From assembly GCF_901709675.1 (NCBI RefSeq), contig NC_051104.1, positions 4,509,501-4,573,500 of the forward strand: DNA of 64,000 bases. The letters run 5' to 3'. Made by a program: the position numbers and the translations under genes. Below the pieces are notes generated by a model. That model worked only from the letters and a program-made list of their open reading frames with translations, searched no databases and was not told where the DNA came from. The DNA is from Syngnathus acus (Eukaryota > Chordata > Actinopteri > Syngnathiformes > Syngnathidae). This document shows positions 35,950-46,827 of the stretch, piece after piece; positions within the stretch are counted from its first letter, which is position 1, and the number at the start of each line of letters is the position of its first letter.

Positions 35950-37617
35950 CATATTGGAACGTGGCCCCGAGGACTAGAGCTTGACACCTGTGACCTTTGA
36001 CCATGATATTTCCCTAATAAAGTGGCCTGTTATTAGGTACACTTGAAAATGGCGGTGTACCTAATGGAGTGTCCGTGTGATTCCCTCGTTAAGTGCACCT
36101 GCGTGAAAAGTTTTAGCTCCTGCAGAACGTGAAAGTGGCTAAAACTTTTCACGCAGGTGTGTTTAACGAGGGTCACTTGGAAAACATATTGGAACGCGGC
36201 CCCGAGGACTAGAGCTTGACACCTGTGACCTTTGACCATGATATTTCCCTAATAAAGTGGCCTGTTATGAGGTACACTTGAAAATGGCGGTGTACCTAAT
36301 GGAGTGTCTGTGTGATTCCCTCGTTAAGTGCACCTGCGTGAAAAGTTTTAGCTCCTGCAGAACGTGAAAGTGGCTAAAACTTTTCACGCAGGTGTGTTTA
36401 ACGAGGGTAACTTGGAAAGCATATTGGAACGCGGCCCTGAGGACTAGAGCTTGACACCTGTGACCTTTGACCATGATATTTCCCTAATAAAGTGGCCTGT
36501 TGTGAGGTACACTTGAAAATGGCGGTGTACCTAATGGAGTGTCCGTGTGATTCCCTCGTTAAGTGCACCTGCGTGAAAAGTTTTAGCTCTTGCAGAACGT
36601 GAAAGTGGCTAAAACTTTTCACGCAGGTGCGCTTAACGAGGGTCACTTGGAAAATATATTGGAACGCGGCCCCGAGGACTAGAGCTTGACACCTGTGACC
36701 TTTGGCCATGATATTTCCCTAATAAAATGGCCTGTTATGAGGTACACTTGAAAATGGCGGTGTACCTAATGGAGTGTCCGTGAGATTCCCTCGTTAAGTG
36801 CACCTGCGTGAAAAGTTTTAGCTCCTGCAGAACGTGAAAGTGGCTAAAACTTTTCACGCAGGTGCGCTTAACGAGGGTCACTTGGAAAACATATTGGAAC
36901 GCGGCCCCGAGGACTAGAGCTTGACACCTGTGACCTTTGACCATGATATTTCCCTAATAAAGTGGCCTGTTATGAGGTACACTTGAAAATGGCGGTGTAC
37001 CTAATGGAGTGTCCGTGAGATTCCCTCGTTAAGTGCACCTGCGTGAAAAGTTTTAGCTCCTGCAGAACGTGAAAGTGGCTAAAACTTTTCACGCAGGTGC
37101 GCTTAACGAGGGTCACTTGGAAAACATATTGGAACGCGGCCCCGAGGACTAGAGCTTGACACCTGTGACCTTTGACCATGATATTTCCCTAATAAAGTGG
37201 CCTGTTATGAGGTACACTTGAAAATGGCGGTGTACCTAATGGAGTGTCCGTGAGATTCCCTCGTTAAGTGCACCTGCGTGAAAAGTTTTAGCTCCTGCAG
37301 AACGTGAAAGTGGCTAAAACTTTTCACGCAGGTGCGCTTAACGAGGGTCACTCGGAAAACATATTGGAACGCGGCCCCGAGGACTAGAGCTTGACACCTG
37401 TGACCTTTGACCATGATATTTCCCTAATAAAGTGGCCTGTTATGAGGTACACTTGAAAATGGCGGTGTACCTAATGGAGTGTCTGTGTGATTCCCTCGTT
37501 AAGTGCACCTGCGTGAAAAGTTTTAGCTCCTGCAGAACGTGAAAGTGGCTAAAACTTTTCACGCAGGTGTGTTTAACGAGGGTAACTTGGAAAACATATT
37601 GGAACGCGGCCCCTCAA
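35950..37617. repeat. 235-bp satellite-like array, seven units
   Basis: A landmark in each unit (CCCTCGTTAAGTGCACCTGC) falls at 36083, 36318, 36553, 36788, 37023, 37258 and 37493, exactly 235 bp apart each time. The boundary motif CATATTGGAAC at 35950 and 37595 is also separated by exactly 7 x 235. Units differ only by scattered substitutions. Each holds a long hairpin and a reverse-complement copy of roughly 85 bp of the 157-bp unit. Confidence 0.95.
37023..37112. other. 35-bp-stem hairpin in 235-bp unit (example)
   Basis: Left arm 37023-37057 and right arm 37078-37112 are inverted repeats matching at 34 of 35 positions, around a 20-nt loop. The one mismatch would be a G-U wobble in RNA. 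The same hairpin recurs in all seven units. A transcript would fold into pre-miRNA-sized stems; at DNA level a cruciform is possible. Confidence 0.85.
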
Positions 37618-37639
37618 GGACTGGAGTTCGACACCCCTG

Positions 37640-38205
37640 GTTTAAGTGAAAAGTGCCACACCCGCCCTCACCCCCACTTTCTGATTGGCTGGTTGATCTG
37701 TGACATCACTCAGACACTCCATTAGGTACACCGCCATTTTCAAGTGTACCTAATAACAGGCCACTTTATTAGGGAAAAATCATGGCCGAAGCTTAACTGA
37801 AAGTGAAAAGTGCCACACCCGCCCTCACCCCCACTTTCTGATTGGCTGGTTGATCTGTGACATCACTCAGACACTCCATTAGGTACACCGCCATTTTCAA
37901 GTGTACCTAATAACAGGCCACTTTATTAGGGAAAAATCATGGCCGAAGTTTAACTGAAAGTGAAAAGTGCCACACCCGCCCTCACCCCCACCTCCTGATT
38001 GGCTGGTTGATTTGTGACGTCACACAGACACTCCATTAGGTACACCGCCATTTTCAAGTGTACCTAATAACAGGCCACTTTATTAGGGAAAAATCATGGC
38101 CGACGCTTAACTGAAAGTGAAAAGTGCCACACCCGCCCTCACCCCCACCTCCAGATTGGCTGGTTGATTTGTGACGTCACACAGACACTCCATTAGGTAC
38201 ACCGC
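37640..38205 (+). repeat. 157-bp tandem array, about four units
   Basis: The motif GTGCCACACCCGCCC occurs at 37653, 37810, 37967 and 38124, exactly 157 bp apart. Each unit has an inverted CCAAT box (GATTGGCTGG or similar) followed by TGACATCA (units 1-2) or the perfect CRE TGACGTCA (units 3-4, at 38015 and 38172), then a short palindrome around AGGTACAC/GTGTACCT. The last unit is cut off after ACACCGCC. Confidence 0.9.
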
Positions 38206-38989
38206 CAGCTTCAGGATCGTTGCTGCTATGCCAGCCGACACGTTATGCCGACATTGTTTTAGTTTTTGTATTTGTTGGATTGTAGTTATTATACCAAATG
38301 TGTTTGTGTTTGAATAAAAGGTTGAAAAAAAATCTGTTATACTGACATTTATTATTTAGGGGGACACAACGTAAAACACATTCATATTGTCATATAAAGC
38401 AGTTAACCAAATGTCTGATCAGACATTGTTTTAATTGGTGAATATAAAAACAAGGAATAAAACACCAGACAAGTTTTAACATAAATGTTTATTAAAATAA
38501 TAAAAGTACATTTCAAACCAGCAATCTAATGTGAAATTGCAGTAAATATATTGGATAACAATATTTAGGCATACACTTTTTTTCACTACTATAAGTGTTA
38601 TAAAATAAGATTACCCAAAGAGAAGCATAATCTCCCCATTTTTGCATAACGGCGCATCCCTTCATGCAATAAATTTAGCCGTTAGCTTCGAGAAAACGTG
38701 CATAAAAGTGGTCCACCCACTGACTCGTTCGCGAATAGGAAAGTCAGGATTCGTTCCCTCACTGATCCGTTCTCGTGATGAACATGAAGTTACGTCATTT
38801 TCTTCTTCGTTTTGTTTTACGGCGAGGTGGCACCAGCTTCAATGCGCATTACCGACACCTACTGGTTGAAGTCATATGAACTGAAAAAAGAACACATCAC
38901 TTTAGGAAGTTATTCGTTCACTCTTGTTCACTGAAAAGATTCATTCTTTTGAACGAATCGTTCACTCACGAGCCAACACTACAATATAC

Positions 38990-40230
38990 AAAATAGTTTA
39001 TTAATTGAAAAGTCACAATAGTAAGTTAAAGTCAGTCATTTAGTGTAGCTTCTCAGTGAAGAGTTTTTCTATGCGCTGAGAACTGACCCTTGATTCTTTC
39101 CATTAGGACAGGAAAACTCTATTAGCAGCTAACCACTTAGCGGCAGCTTGCATTAGCGGGGGCTCAGCCTGTAGTCGGGGCCTCCCGCAGGACTATTACA
39201 CGTGTAATCATAACAATGTCCTCTGCTTGGCCTGCCTAATGTGACTGCTGTTTGCTTTAGCCTCAGTCCACTTTGGCTTGGTCTTAGGTGTTATGAGGTG
39301 GCACTGAGACAAGACAAAGGATTTCAAACTAGGGTTTTAAACGATACGTGGGGTCCAAAGATATCGTAAGGGTTCCACAAAATGGGGTGAAATGTGAAAA
39401 AAAAAGTCATCTGGCCTGGTACCTGGGGTGTCCAAGCATATTTCAATGGGCGCCAGTGCCCCTGCATCCTTTAGCTCCGCCAATGCAGGAGGGCCCACGT
39501 CCATGTTGGAAGAGTGTACGAGGTGTAAACACACATGGAACCTGTTAACACTTACATACGAGAGCACACCTTCCTCCCACCCAGTGTAGGCGCAGACATT
39601 TTTCTGTTGACCTGACCTGAATGTAACCGTTTGAACGTTACCAACAGCTACCTTTGACTTTTGTCACACATCTTCGCACCTCCTCATGGATTAGTTTGCT
39701 AAACTTGTTTTTAACCCAAACCTCCACATTATTTGGTACCACTTGTATCTGTGGCATAAATAATATCTTGGATACTCTCGGGCTGTTTAGCCATTCCCAG
39801 TACAAACAAACAAAGAATTCATGGAAATAAACTGAGTTTGTAATTCCAGTGGAACTTAAAGTGCTATTTCTTTTACGTAAAACTTGTATGCCTGCAGAAA
39901 TAAATCTTCTTTGTCCACCGAAAGAGGATACGCTGTAAATATTTAGCAAATTCACTTCCTCCCATTGGATAAAAGTGCCTCTTTAGTGCAGATCTTCATT
40001 TACTTCATCTCGTCCATCTAAACATTTATCTTTTACTTTGCAAGAAAAAGTTTCAGTATAATTGTGTCCAATAGAAGCTGTAGCAAAAACTTTAGGCTTA
40101 TTCTTGAAAGGTTATGAGGAGAGAAATAAAGTTTTTAGAAAAAGATATTAAAAGTCAAGACAATGTACAATTCTTGTAATGACACACGAATTTGATACAC
40201 AATTAGTCTTCACGGACCACAAAAAATGAC
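38990..40230. other. Non-coding spacer
   Basis: No gene recognised. The 105-codon antisense ORF at 39638-39955 has no recognisable domain and no splice-site or family support. The remainder is unique sequence. Confidence 0.45.
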
Positions 40231-41418
40231 CAGTGCTTTAAACCCACGTTTGAAACCCTAGCCCTAGCTTTAAACCCTACTTTGAAACCCTAACTCTAGT
40301 ATGAAAGCCTTCTTTGAAACCCTAACCCTAGCTTTCAACCCTACTTTGAAACCCTAACCAGTGCTTTAAACCCATGTTTGAAACCCTAACTCTAGTATGA
40401 AACCCTACTTTGAAACCCCAACTCTAGTTTGAAAGCCTAGTTAGAAACCCTAATCTTAGAAACCCTAAAAGTAGTTTGAAACCGTCGTTGGAAACCCTAA
40501 CCCTAGTTTTAAAATCTAGTTTGAAACCCTAACCTTCGTTTAAAACCCTAGTCGAAAACCCTAACCCTATTTTGAAACCCTAATTAGCGATCGTAAAACT
40601 CCTTGGAAACCCTAGTCGGAAACCCTAACCCTAGTTTTGAAAGCCTAGTTAGAAACCCTAATCTTAGAAACCCTAAAAGTAGTTTGAAAGCCTCGTTGGA
40701 AACCCTAACCCTAGCTTTAAAACCTAGTTTGAAACACTAACCTTGGTTTAAAACCCTAGTCGGAAACCTTGAGCCTAGTTTGAAACCCTAATTAGCGATG
40801 GCAAAACTCCTTGGAAACCCTAGTCGGAAACCCTAACCCTAGTTTTGAAAGCCGATTTAGAAACCCTAACCCTAACCCTAACCCTAACCCTAACCCTAAC
40901 CCTAACTCTAACTCTAACTCTAACCCTAACCCTAGTTTTGAAAGCCTAGTTAGAAACCCTAACCCTAACTTTGGAAACCCTAGTCGAAAACCCTAACTCT
41001 AGTTTTGAAAGCCGAGTTAGAAACCCTAATCTTAGAAACCCTAAAAATAGTTTGAAACCCTCGCTGGAAACCCTAGCCCTAGTTTTAAAATCTAGTTTGA
41101 AACCCTAACCTTGGTTTAAAACCCTATTCGGAAACCCTAACCCTAGTTTGAAACCCTAATTAGCGATCGTAAAATTCCTTGGAAACCCCTAACCTTAGTT
41201 TTAAAACCTAGTTTGATACCCTAGCCTTGGTTTAAAACCCTAATGGTTTCAAACATGGGTTCAAAGCACTGCTTAGGGTTTCAAAGTAGGGTTTAAAGCT
41301 CAGGTTAGGGTTTCAAAGTAGTGTTTCATACTAGAGTTAGGGTTTCAAACATGGGTTTAAAGCGTTGGTCAGGGTTTCAAACATGGGTTTTAAGCTAGGG
41401 TTAGGGTTTCAAAGCAGG
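40231..41418. repeat. Degenerate telomere-like mosaic with inverted ends
   Basis: The stretch is built from variants of TTTGAAACCCTAACCCTAG. It includes a pure vertebrate telomere core of about seven CCCTAA units followed by CTCTAA units (about 40864-40935). Near 41244 the orientation flips and the remaining ~175 bp read GGGTTTCAAA/TTAGGG. The last ~150 bp are the inverse of sequence in 40231-40440, so the block is bounded by inverted repeats. The 61-codon Asn-Pro ORF across the core is an artefact of repeat translation. Confidence 0.9.
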
Positions 41419-42886
41419 GAGAACACTGTGGGAGAATGATTTAGTAAGAATACAAAACTTCAGATTTTGAGCACATTTTCAGCTTGATACTTGGCAACAA
41501 CGCCTCCAAACTGAAAGCTACCATGGCAACTTGAACACTGTAAACCTGACAAACGTACATGACCAGCAGTATGAAGGGCACCAAGAGGTGCAGTGACCTC
41601 CCAAAACTTGTGTGCGTGCCGAAGGCCGATGATAATAGCCTCCACAAAGCCATTTGGCTTGGCAGAAGGCAAGCGTGCCTTTCTATGGAATGGAGATGTG
41701 CACCTTGGGCTGACAGCCTAGCCTTGGGACTGAATACTTGCCTGTTTACTCTGATGTGTGCTCATTGTGGCTGGAGATCCCAGGGATTACTGAGCCTGGA
41801 GCAAAAAAGATCTACTCCCAACATACACAAGCCTCAAGCGACATTTTCATGCCTGTGGTATTATATGGTTTACGGGGATTAAAAAATGTGTGGTCCATTT
41901 CAATTTAATGTTACTTGTGTGTGTATATATATATATATAATAAATTATTTACACACATATGTACACACACAAACAGCGAAAAAGATGGTGTAATTCATTG
42001 CCGTGTGTATTTTTATGCCATGTTTGGCCTTACAAATATTTCATCTGCAGAGGTCAGAGGGTCGTCGCAGATCTTATTTCCAAGAGCAGGGATGACGACA
42101 GCCAAGTATTTACGAAACCCGCTTATCTCCTGCAGAGTAACTTTGGTCATTTGGACTACAAGAACCCCATAGACTAAATAATAAAGCCCGACTACATATT
42201 TTATAGCCCCTCTTCATCCGGTGTTTATTCTGGCTTTGTCGAGTCAAGCCGTACAACATGTTGATGTATTTTACCAGACCGATTACTTCATGCTGCCAAA
42301 GTTTGTGTGATAAAAGCTAGTGGAGCACTATTCCCTCCTCCTGACAAAATTAATGGATCTATTTGTTTATGATCAAGCTAACACAGCAACCACGTGTTCA
42401 GCGTAGTGCCCAGGGGCATGTAAAATCACATGTAAGGAGCTGCTGTATGTTAGGGAACGTTGCGTAATTACTCCTTTGCTGGAACACTTTATGACATTTC
42501 CTTGGGAATGTTTGGAGGAAAATGTCTCAACGGCCATGAGAAATCGGGAAGGATATTTTAGTGTTTAATGATAGATAACTAAAAATAAACAGAGACATTA
42601 AACAGACATGTTTTATTAGGTGAAGCGGATTTTTGTATGTTAGCTAACTGGCCCAAACATTTCTGGCTCAGGTGTCGGGCATTCCTGGTCAACTCTTGAA
42701 TAAAATCCCCAGAGAGCTTCTTCTCATCTCCTATGAGGATAGGAAGTTGACTTCCAGATGTAAATAGTATTCTAAAGCAAAAACTTTCATCTGAGCAGGT
42801 CAAGCAAAAAGCAAAAAGTGCTTCCTCTGCCAGCAAGGACTGTGGTCAAAACAAATTTCTTTACAAATGGGACATGGTATTAATTA
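41419..42886. other. Non-coding spacer
   Basis: No gene was recognised. It contains a short TA repeat near 41923-41939 and otherwise unique sequence. The small ORFs lack any domain signature. Confidence 0.45.
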
Positions 42887-43208
42887 CCGTATTTTCCAGA
42901 CTACAAGGCGCACCTAAAAACCTAAAATGTTCTCAAAAGCCAAAAGTGGCCCGCTGAAGACTATGAATCATGAATTAAACAGACTATGGATCATTATTTT
43001 GTGATTTTAAAGTAATTTGTTGCGTCTGAAGTTGAAATAAAAAAGATAGAATGGAGAATGATTTGATTTGGATTAAACATCTGACATGATGCATTAATGG
43101 TGCGCCTTATAGTCCGGTGTACCTTTTATAAGGACAAAGTTTTAAAATGGGCCATTCATTGAAGGTGCGCCTTATAGTCCGGTGCGCCTTATAGTCCGGA
43201 AAATACGG
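42887..43208. mobile_element. Tc1/mariner-like MITE, copy 2
   Basis: The ends are CCGTATTTTCCAGACTA and its inverse GTCCGGAAAATACGG, with TA on both flanks. The interior shares the GACTATGGATCATTATTTTG and CATGATGCATTAATGGTG segments with copies 3 and 4. It has no coding capacity. Confidence 0.85.
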
Positions 43209-46200
43209 TAATACAGATATATAGCCAAGCCGAGCCCCGCTCTACTATTCATCATCAGGTGGAAACATTGTTTACCGTTGGGGTCAAGGTCCCAGGCACA
43301 TGGTTAGGGGCTCTCTGAGAAGAGCCATTGTTGTTCCAACACACGGCCACAGTGAAGATCATCTTTAACAGAGGCCCTCTGCCCTCAGGGCTAAAAAAGC
43401 CCGACTTTATCAGATTCTGAAGTTCAAACCACAAAAGGACATTTAAAGCCCTTTTGAGTTTTCAGATAAGCTGTCTGCCCTGTAGCTATTTGAGCTGTTA
43501 GGGCGTGTTTATTCTGAATGTCACTTTGTTTGCCTTCTAGATATGATTGAGTGAACATCACGTCATACTTCTGTGGCTATTTTGTACCATTCTTCAACAT
43601 GAGCCGGGTAAGACAATTTGGGGTTTGATTTTTTCCCCCCCCCCCCACTGTGGGGGTTTGTGGCTGCTTTTTTTCTCGATTCTCCCCGGTCCCCCATTAA
43701 AGAGATGGTTGTGATAATCCCCCTCACCCCCAACTTTGACTCCCCCGTGTACAGGAAAATGCTTTTACCACGACGGCCCCTACTTAGTTTCTCAACCCGT
43801 CACTTTTCTACACTCAGCACTGAAACTTTGTGTAGCGCAGACCTGCTCATTTCAGGAGCCAGGAACGTCCCGTGTGGTTAAGGCGACTGTGGCGTCCTTC
43901 ATCTGTGGAGCATTAGAAGGAGAAGCAAATTAAGGCTGTCTCCTCAACACTGGGCAGACCTTTGCTGTCTGCAGTCAGGACCAAGGGGGGTTGGGGGTGA
44001 AGCCACGGTAGAAGAAACTACATTTACATTCCTCCCTTGACCGAGGATATTTTTTTAGCAGTTGGCATAAATACTCGGTTGAACATTTTTCTCGCTCCAC
44101 CTATGTGGCTGGAGTCGAAACAATGAATCCAATTGAACGTATAGTTTTCATACATTTTTATCCAGAAAAAAAAAATTGTGCTACTGTGGGGAAATAATCC
44201 CAAGTATTTGAGTTGGGTCTCTGGTACTCTTTGTGACGAAGGCAATGTTGGGGCTGAGTGAGAGGGTGAGGGTTGCTGTGGCAGCCTGGGCTGGGACAGA
44301 CAGACATAATTTGGACCAGAGGTGGAACCTGAGAGCCCTGCAGTCTGACAGGAAGCCCTGGCTTACCTCCCGTTCCATTTAGATGTCAGGAGGCCCAAGC
44401 TTGGAATGGTATGGCTTGTAGCTCAGACCTAATGGGACTTAACTCCTCTCTAATATTTCCCCCCCCCCCCCATATATTTTTTCTACATGTGCAATGTTTT
44501 CTTTGATTTAATGTTGTGACATTATCAGTAAAGTTCTTGTTCAGACTTTAGGGCCATGTGATCTGAATGTCTTTTGTCTGATTTCGTAACCCCAAAAAAG
44601 TAAAGCCTATTAAATGTAGGGGAGAATACAGTCGCACTAAAATAAATTCTGCTATTACAACCGGACTTGAATCCGATCCAAAGACTCGCGGGTCAGTTTG
44701 GCTTCAGGGAGACAGGGGTTATATAAAACCCGGTTTGTGAATGTAAGCGGACCTTTGTTAATGTTACAAGTTCATATAAACGCTTCCCAAGTGACAGCCT
44801 TGAGCGTGATGTGATGTTTCCTTCCCTTTAACGTCCTTGCTCGGTGATTTTTATCAATGGAAGTATAGAAAATGCACAAAGGGCCTAAAAAGTTCTAGAA
44901 GCACATTCATCATTCAGTGAGTCAGCTCATACAGTGTGTGCTTGAGCGCTCTGCAAGACAGAAACGTTGTGAACATAAGAAAAGCCAAGTGTGCTTTTTC
45001 ACACTACAGTACATTTTGCACGTCCAAGAATTTTTCACCACGCATTTCTCGGTTATTGTAACTGACGGATTGTGGTTATGTTCAAACATATTTCTTGTAC
45101 AAACATCTGGTAAACCTCTAATTCGATTCTAGCCAATACAATAGCCCAAAAATACAACATTTATTTATCTTGTAATTTTCTGTTGTTTGCACCTGTAGCA
45201 ATTCATTAATATTTTCCATTGAAATAAATTGAAATTAAATTAATCAAATCCAGCCCCCCACCACAATTATTTTGTGATGTGTTTTTGTGGTGTTCGCATG
45301 TTTGCACAGTGCATGGGACAAAGCTGCAAACAGAAACCAGATGAGGTGCGATTAACATGGACGGACTGACAGACAAGGAGAGAGGAGGTGCGATGCGGTC
45401 TCACCACAGACCCAAAGCCACCCCCTTAAAAGACTTTACCCCGATCCGATGAGCATCACATTCAATAAAATGAGAAAGTCAGGATGGGAGTATATTTTAT
45501 GAAGTAGTATCCCAAAGCTGATGGAGTTACCCTTCATTTGAGCTAACTACACGAGTGTCAGCAAATTGCCAAAATGAAACAACCACATTCTGGATCAATT
45601 TCCACTTTTTTCCTCGCAGTTCCCATGACCTTGTTACAGCGAGGTTGTTGCATTCTCTGAATGGTGCAGCGCTTTTACAAAGAGGCGAGCAGGAGTGCGC
45701 TCCAATGTGCTTGGCTTGCCTGGTTCACTGGCTGGCTGCTCCAAAAGTGAGAGCTCCCGCACGGCCGGCTTCCAATTCATTAGATTTGAGAACTCAGCCA
45801 GGATATGATGACTCCTATGACCTGCTGCTCAGATCTTGTGGTGCATAATCAGCAAAGTTGTTTGCTGATTTAAGATCTAATGGATGTCAATGGGGTGGGG
45901 GCAGAAAAATGGACTCTGAAAGGACAGATGACTTTTTATCTAACGTAGCTGCAAGTGGTGAATGCACACATTGACTTTGAAGCTTGTTTTTCTTGCTCCG
46001 CCGTTGATTAGGCTCCCTCGTATTTGTTCGTTCCGTCTCGTTCTGCACCAGTAGCAGAGTAACTGACAGGGGCCTGCTGAGTGCTCAGCTAATGAAACTC
46101 ATTCCCTGCATGTCTGTCTCCACGGTAGCATTACCCCCACCCAACCACCAGCTACTTCCCCAACTCCCCGGCCAGACCAAAGGTCCCCGGGTTGACTGCC

Positions 46201-46472
46201 AAACAGATCCAATCAGATTCGACTGGCTTCTCATATATAGTCTGTTTTAAATGCAGGGATTACAGTAAAAAAACAAAACAAAGTGACTCTTTTTCATCAA
46301 GGCCTGGCCAATGTTTTTGCTTTGGACTTTGAATGAGCCCTATAGGAGGATTTAAATGTATAGCTTTTATTTATGATATGCCTTACAACAGATCTTCACC
46401 TTATTTTTAAAACATTTTATGTACAGTTTTGGAACTTTTTGGTTTTCATTTCAATGGGGGTATTTTAAAGTA
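43209..46472. other. Gene-free DNA downstream of bambi
   Basis: No coding exon recognised. It holds poly-C runs near 43637 and 44460 and unique sequence. A 97-codon ORF at 45555-45848 has no recognisable domain. Confidence 0.45.
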
Positions 46473-46827
46473 CCGTATTTTCCGGACTATAAGGCGCACC
46501 TAAAAACCTAAAATTTTCTCAATAGCCGACAGTGCGCCTTATAGTCCAGTGCGCCTTATAGATGGACCAAATTCCTAAATTTAAACTGGCCTGAAGCATT
46601 GTGTCATGAAATCAATCATAAGTGGCCCACTGAAGACTATGAATCATGAATCAAAAAGACTATGGATCATTATTTTGAATGATTTGATTTGGATTAAAAA
46701 TCTGACATGATGCATTAATGGTGGGCCTTATAGTCCGGTGCGCCTTATATAAGGACAAAGTTTTAAAATGGGTCATTCATTGAAGGTGCCTTATAGTCCG
46801 GTGCGCCTTATAGTCCGGAAAATATGG
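46473..46827. mobile_element. Tc1/mariner-like MITE, copy 3
   Basis: A 355-bp copy with CCGTATTTTCCGGACTATA at the left and the inverse at the right (one change: AATATGG), flanked by TA. It keeps the same interior as copy 2 plus an extra left segment also seen, inverted, in copy 4. No ORF. Confidence 0.85.

Larger units (their letters stand above)
35657..38981. mobile_element. hAT-type element, 3.3 kb copy with internal arrays
   Basis: It starts TAGTGATGTGC and ends GCCAACACTA, with perfect 8-bp target duplications CAATATAC at 35649-35656 and 38982-38989. The left ~100 bp and right ~220 bp match the 412-bp copy upstream of wac, so both belong to one family. The 3 kb interior holds a 235-bp array, a 157-bp array and, at 38205-38340, unique sequence with an AATAAA-like end. 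No intact transposase ORF is present. The short antisense ORFs repeated through it are by-products of the arrays. Confidence 0.8.

Noticed and set aside
36033-37414. Repeated antisense ORFs of about 69 codons, one per 235-bp unit
   Set aside because: They are the same reading of a non-coding tandem unit, lie across a hairpin, have no recognisable domain, and exist only because the repeat lacks stops in that frame.
40811-40996. Asn-Pro repeat ORF
   Set aside because: A direct translation of CCCTAA-type telomere repeats; not a gene.
40231-41418. Interstitial telomere as a head-to-head chromosome fusion scar
   Set aside because: On the plus strand the order is CCCTAA then TTAGGG; a fusion should read TTAGGG then CCCTAA.
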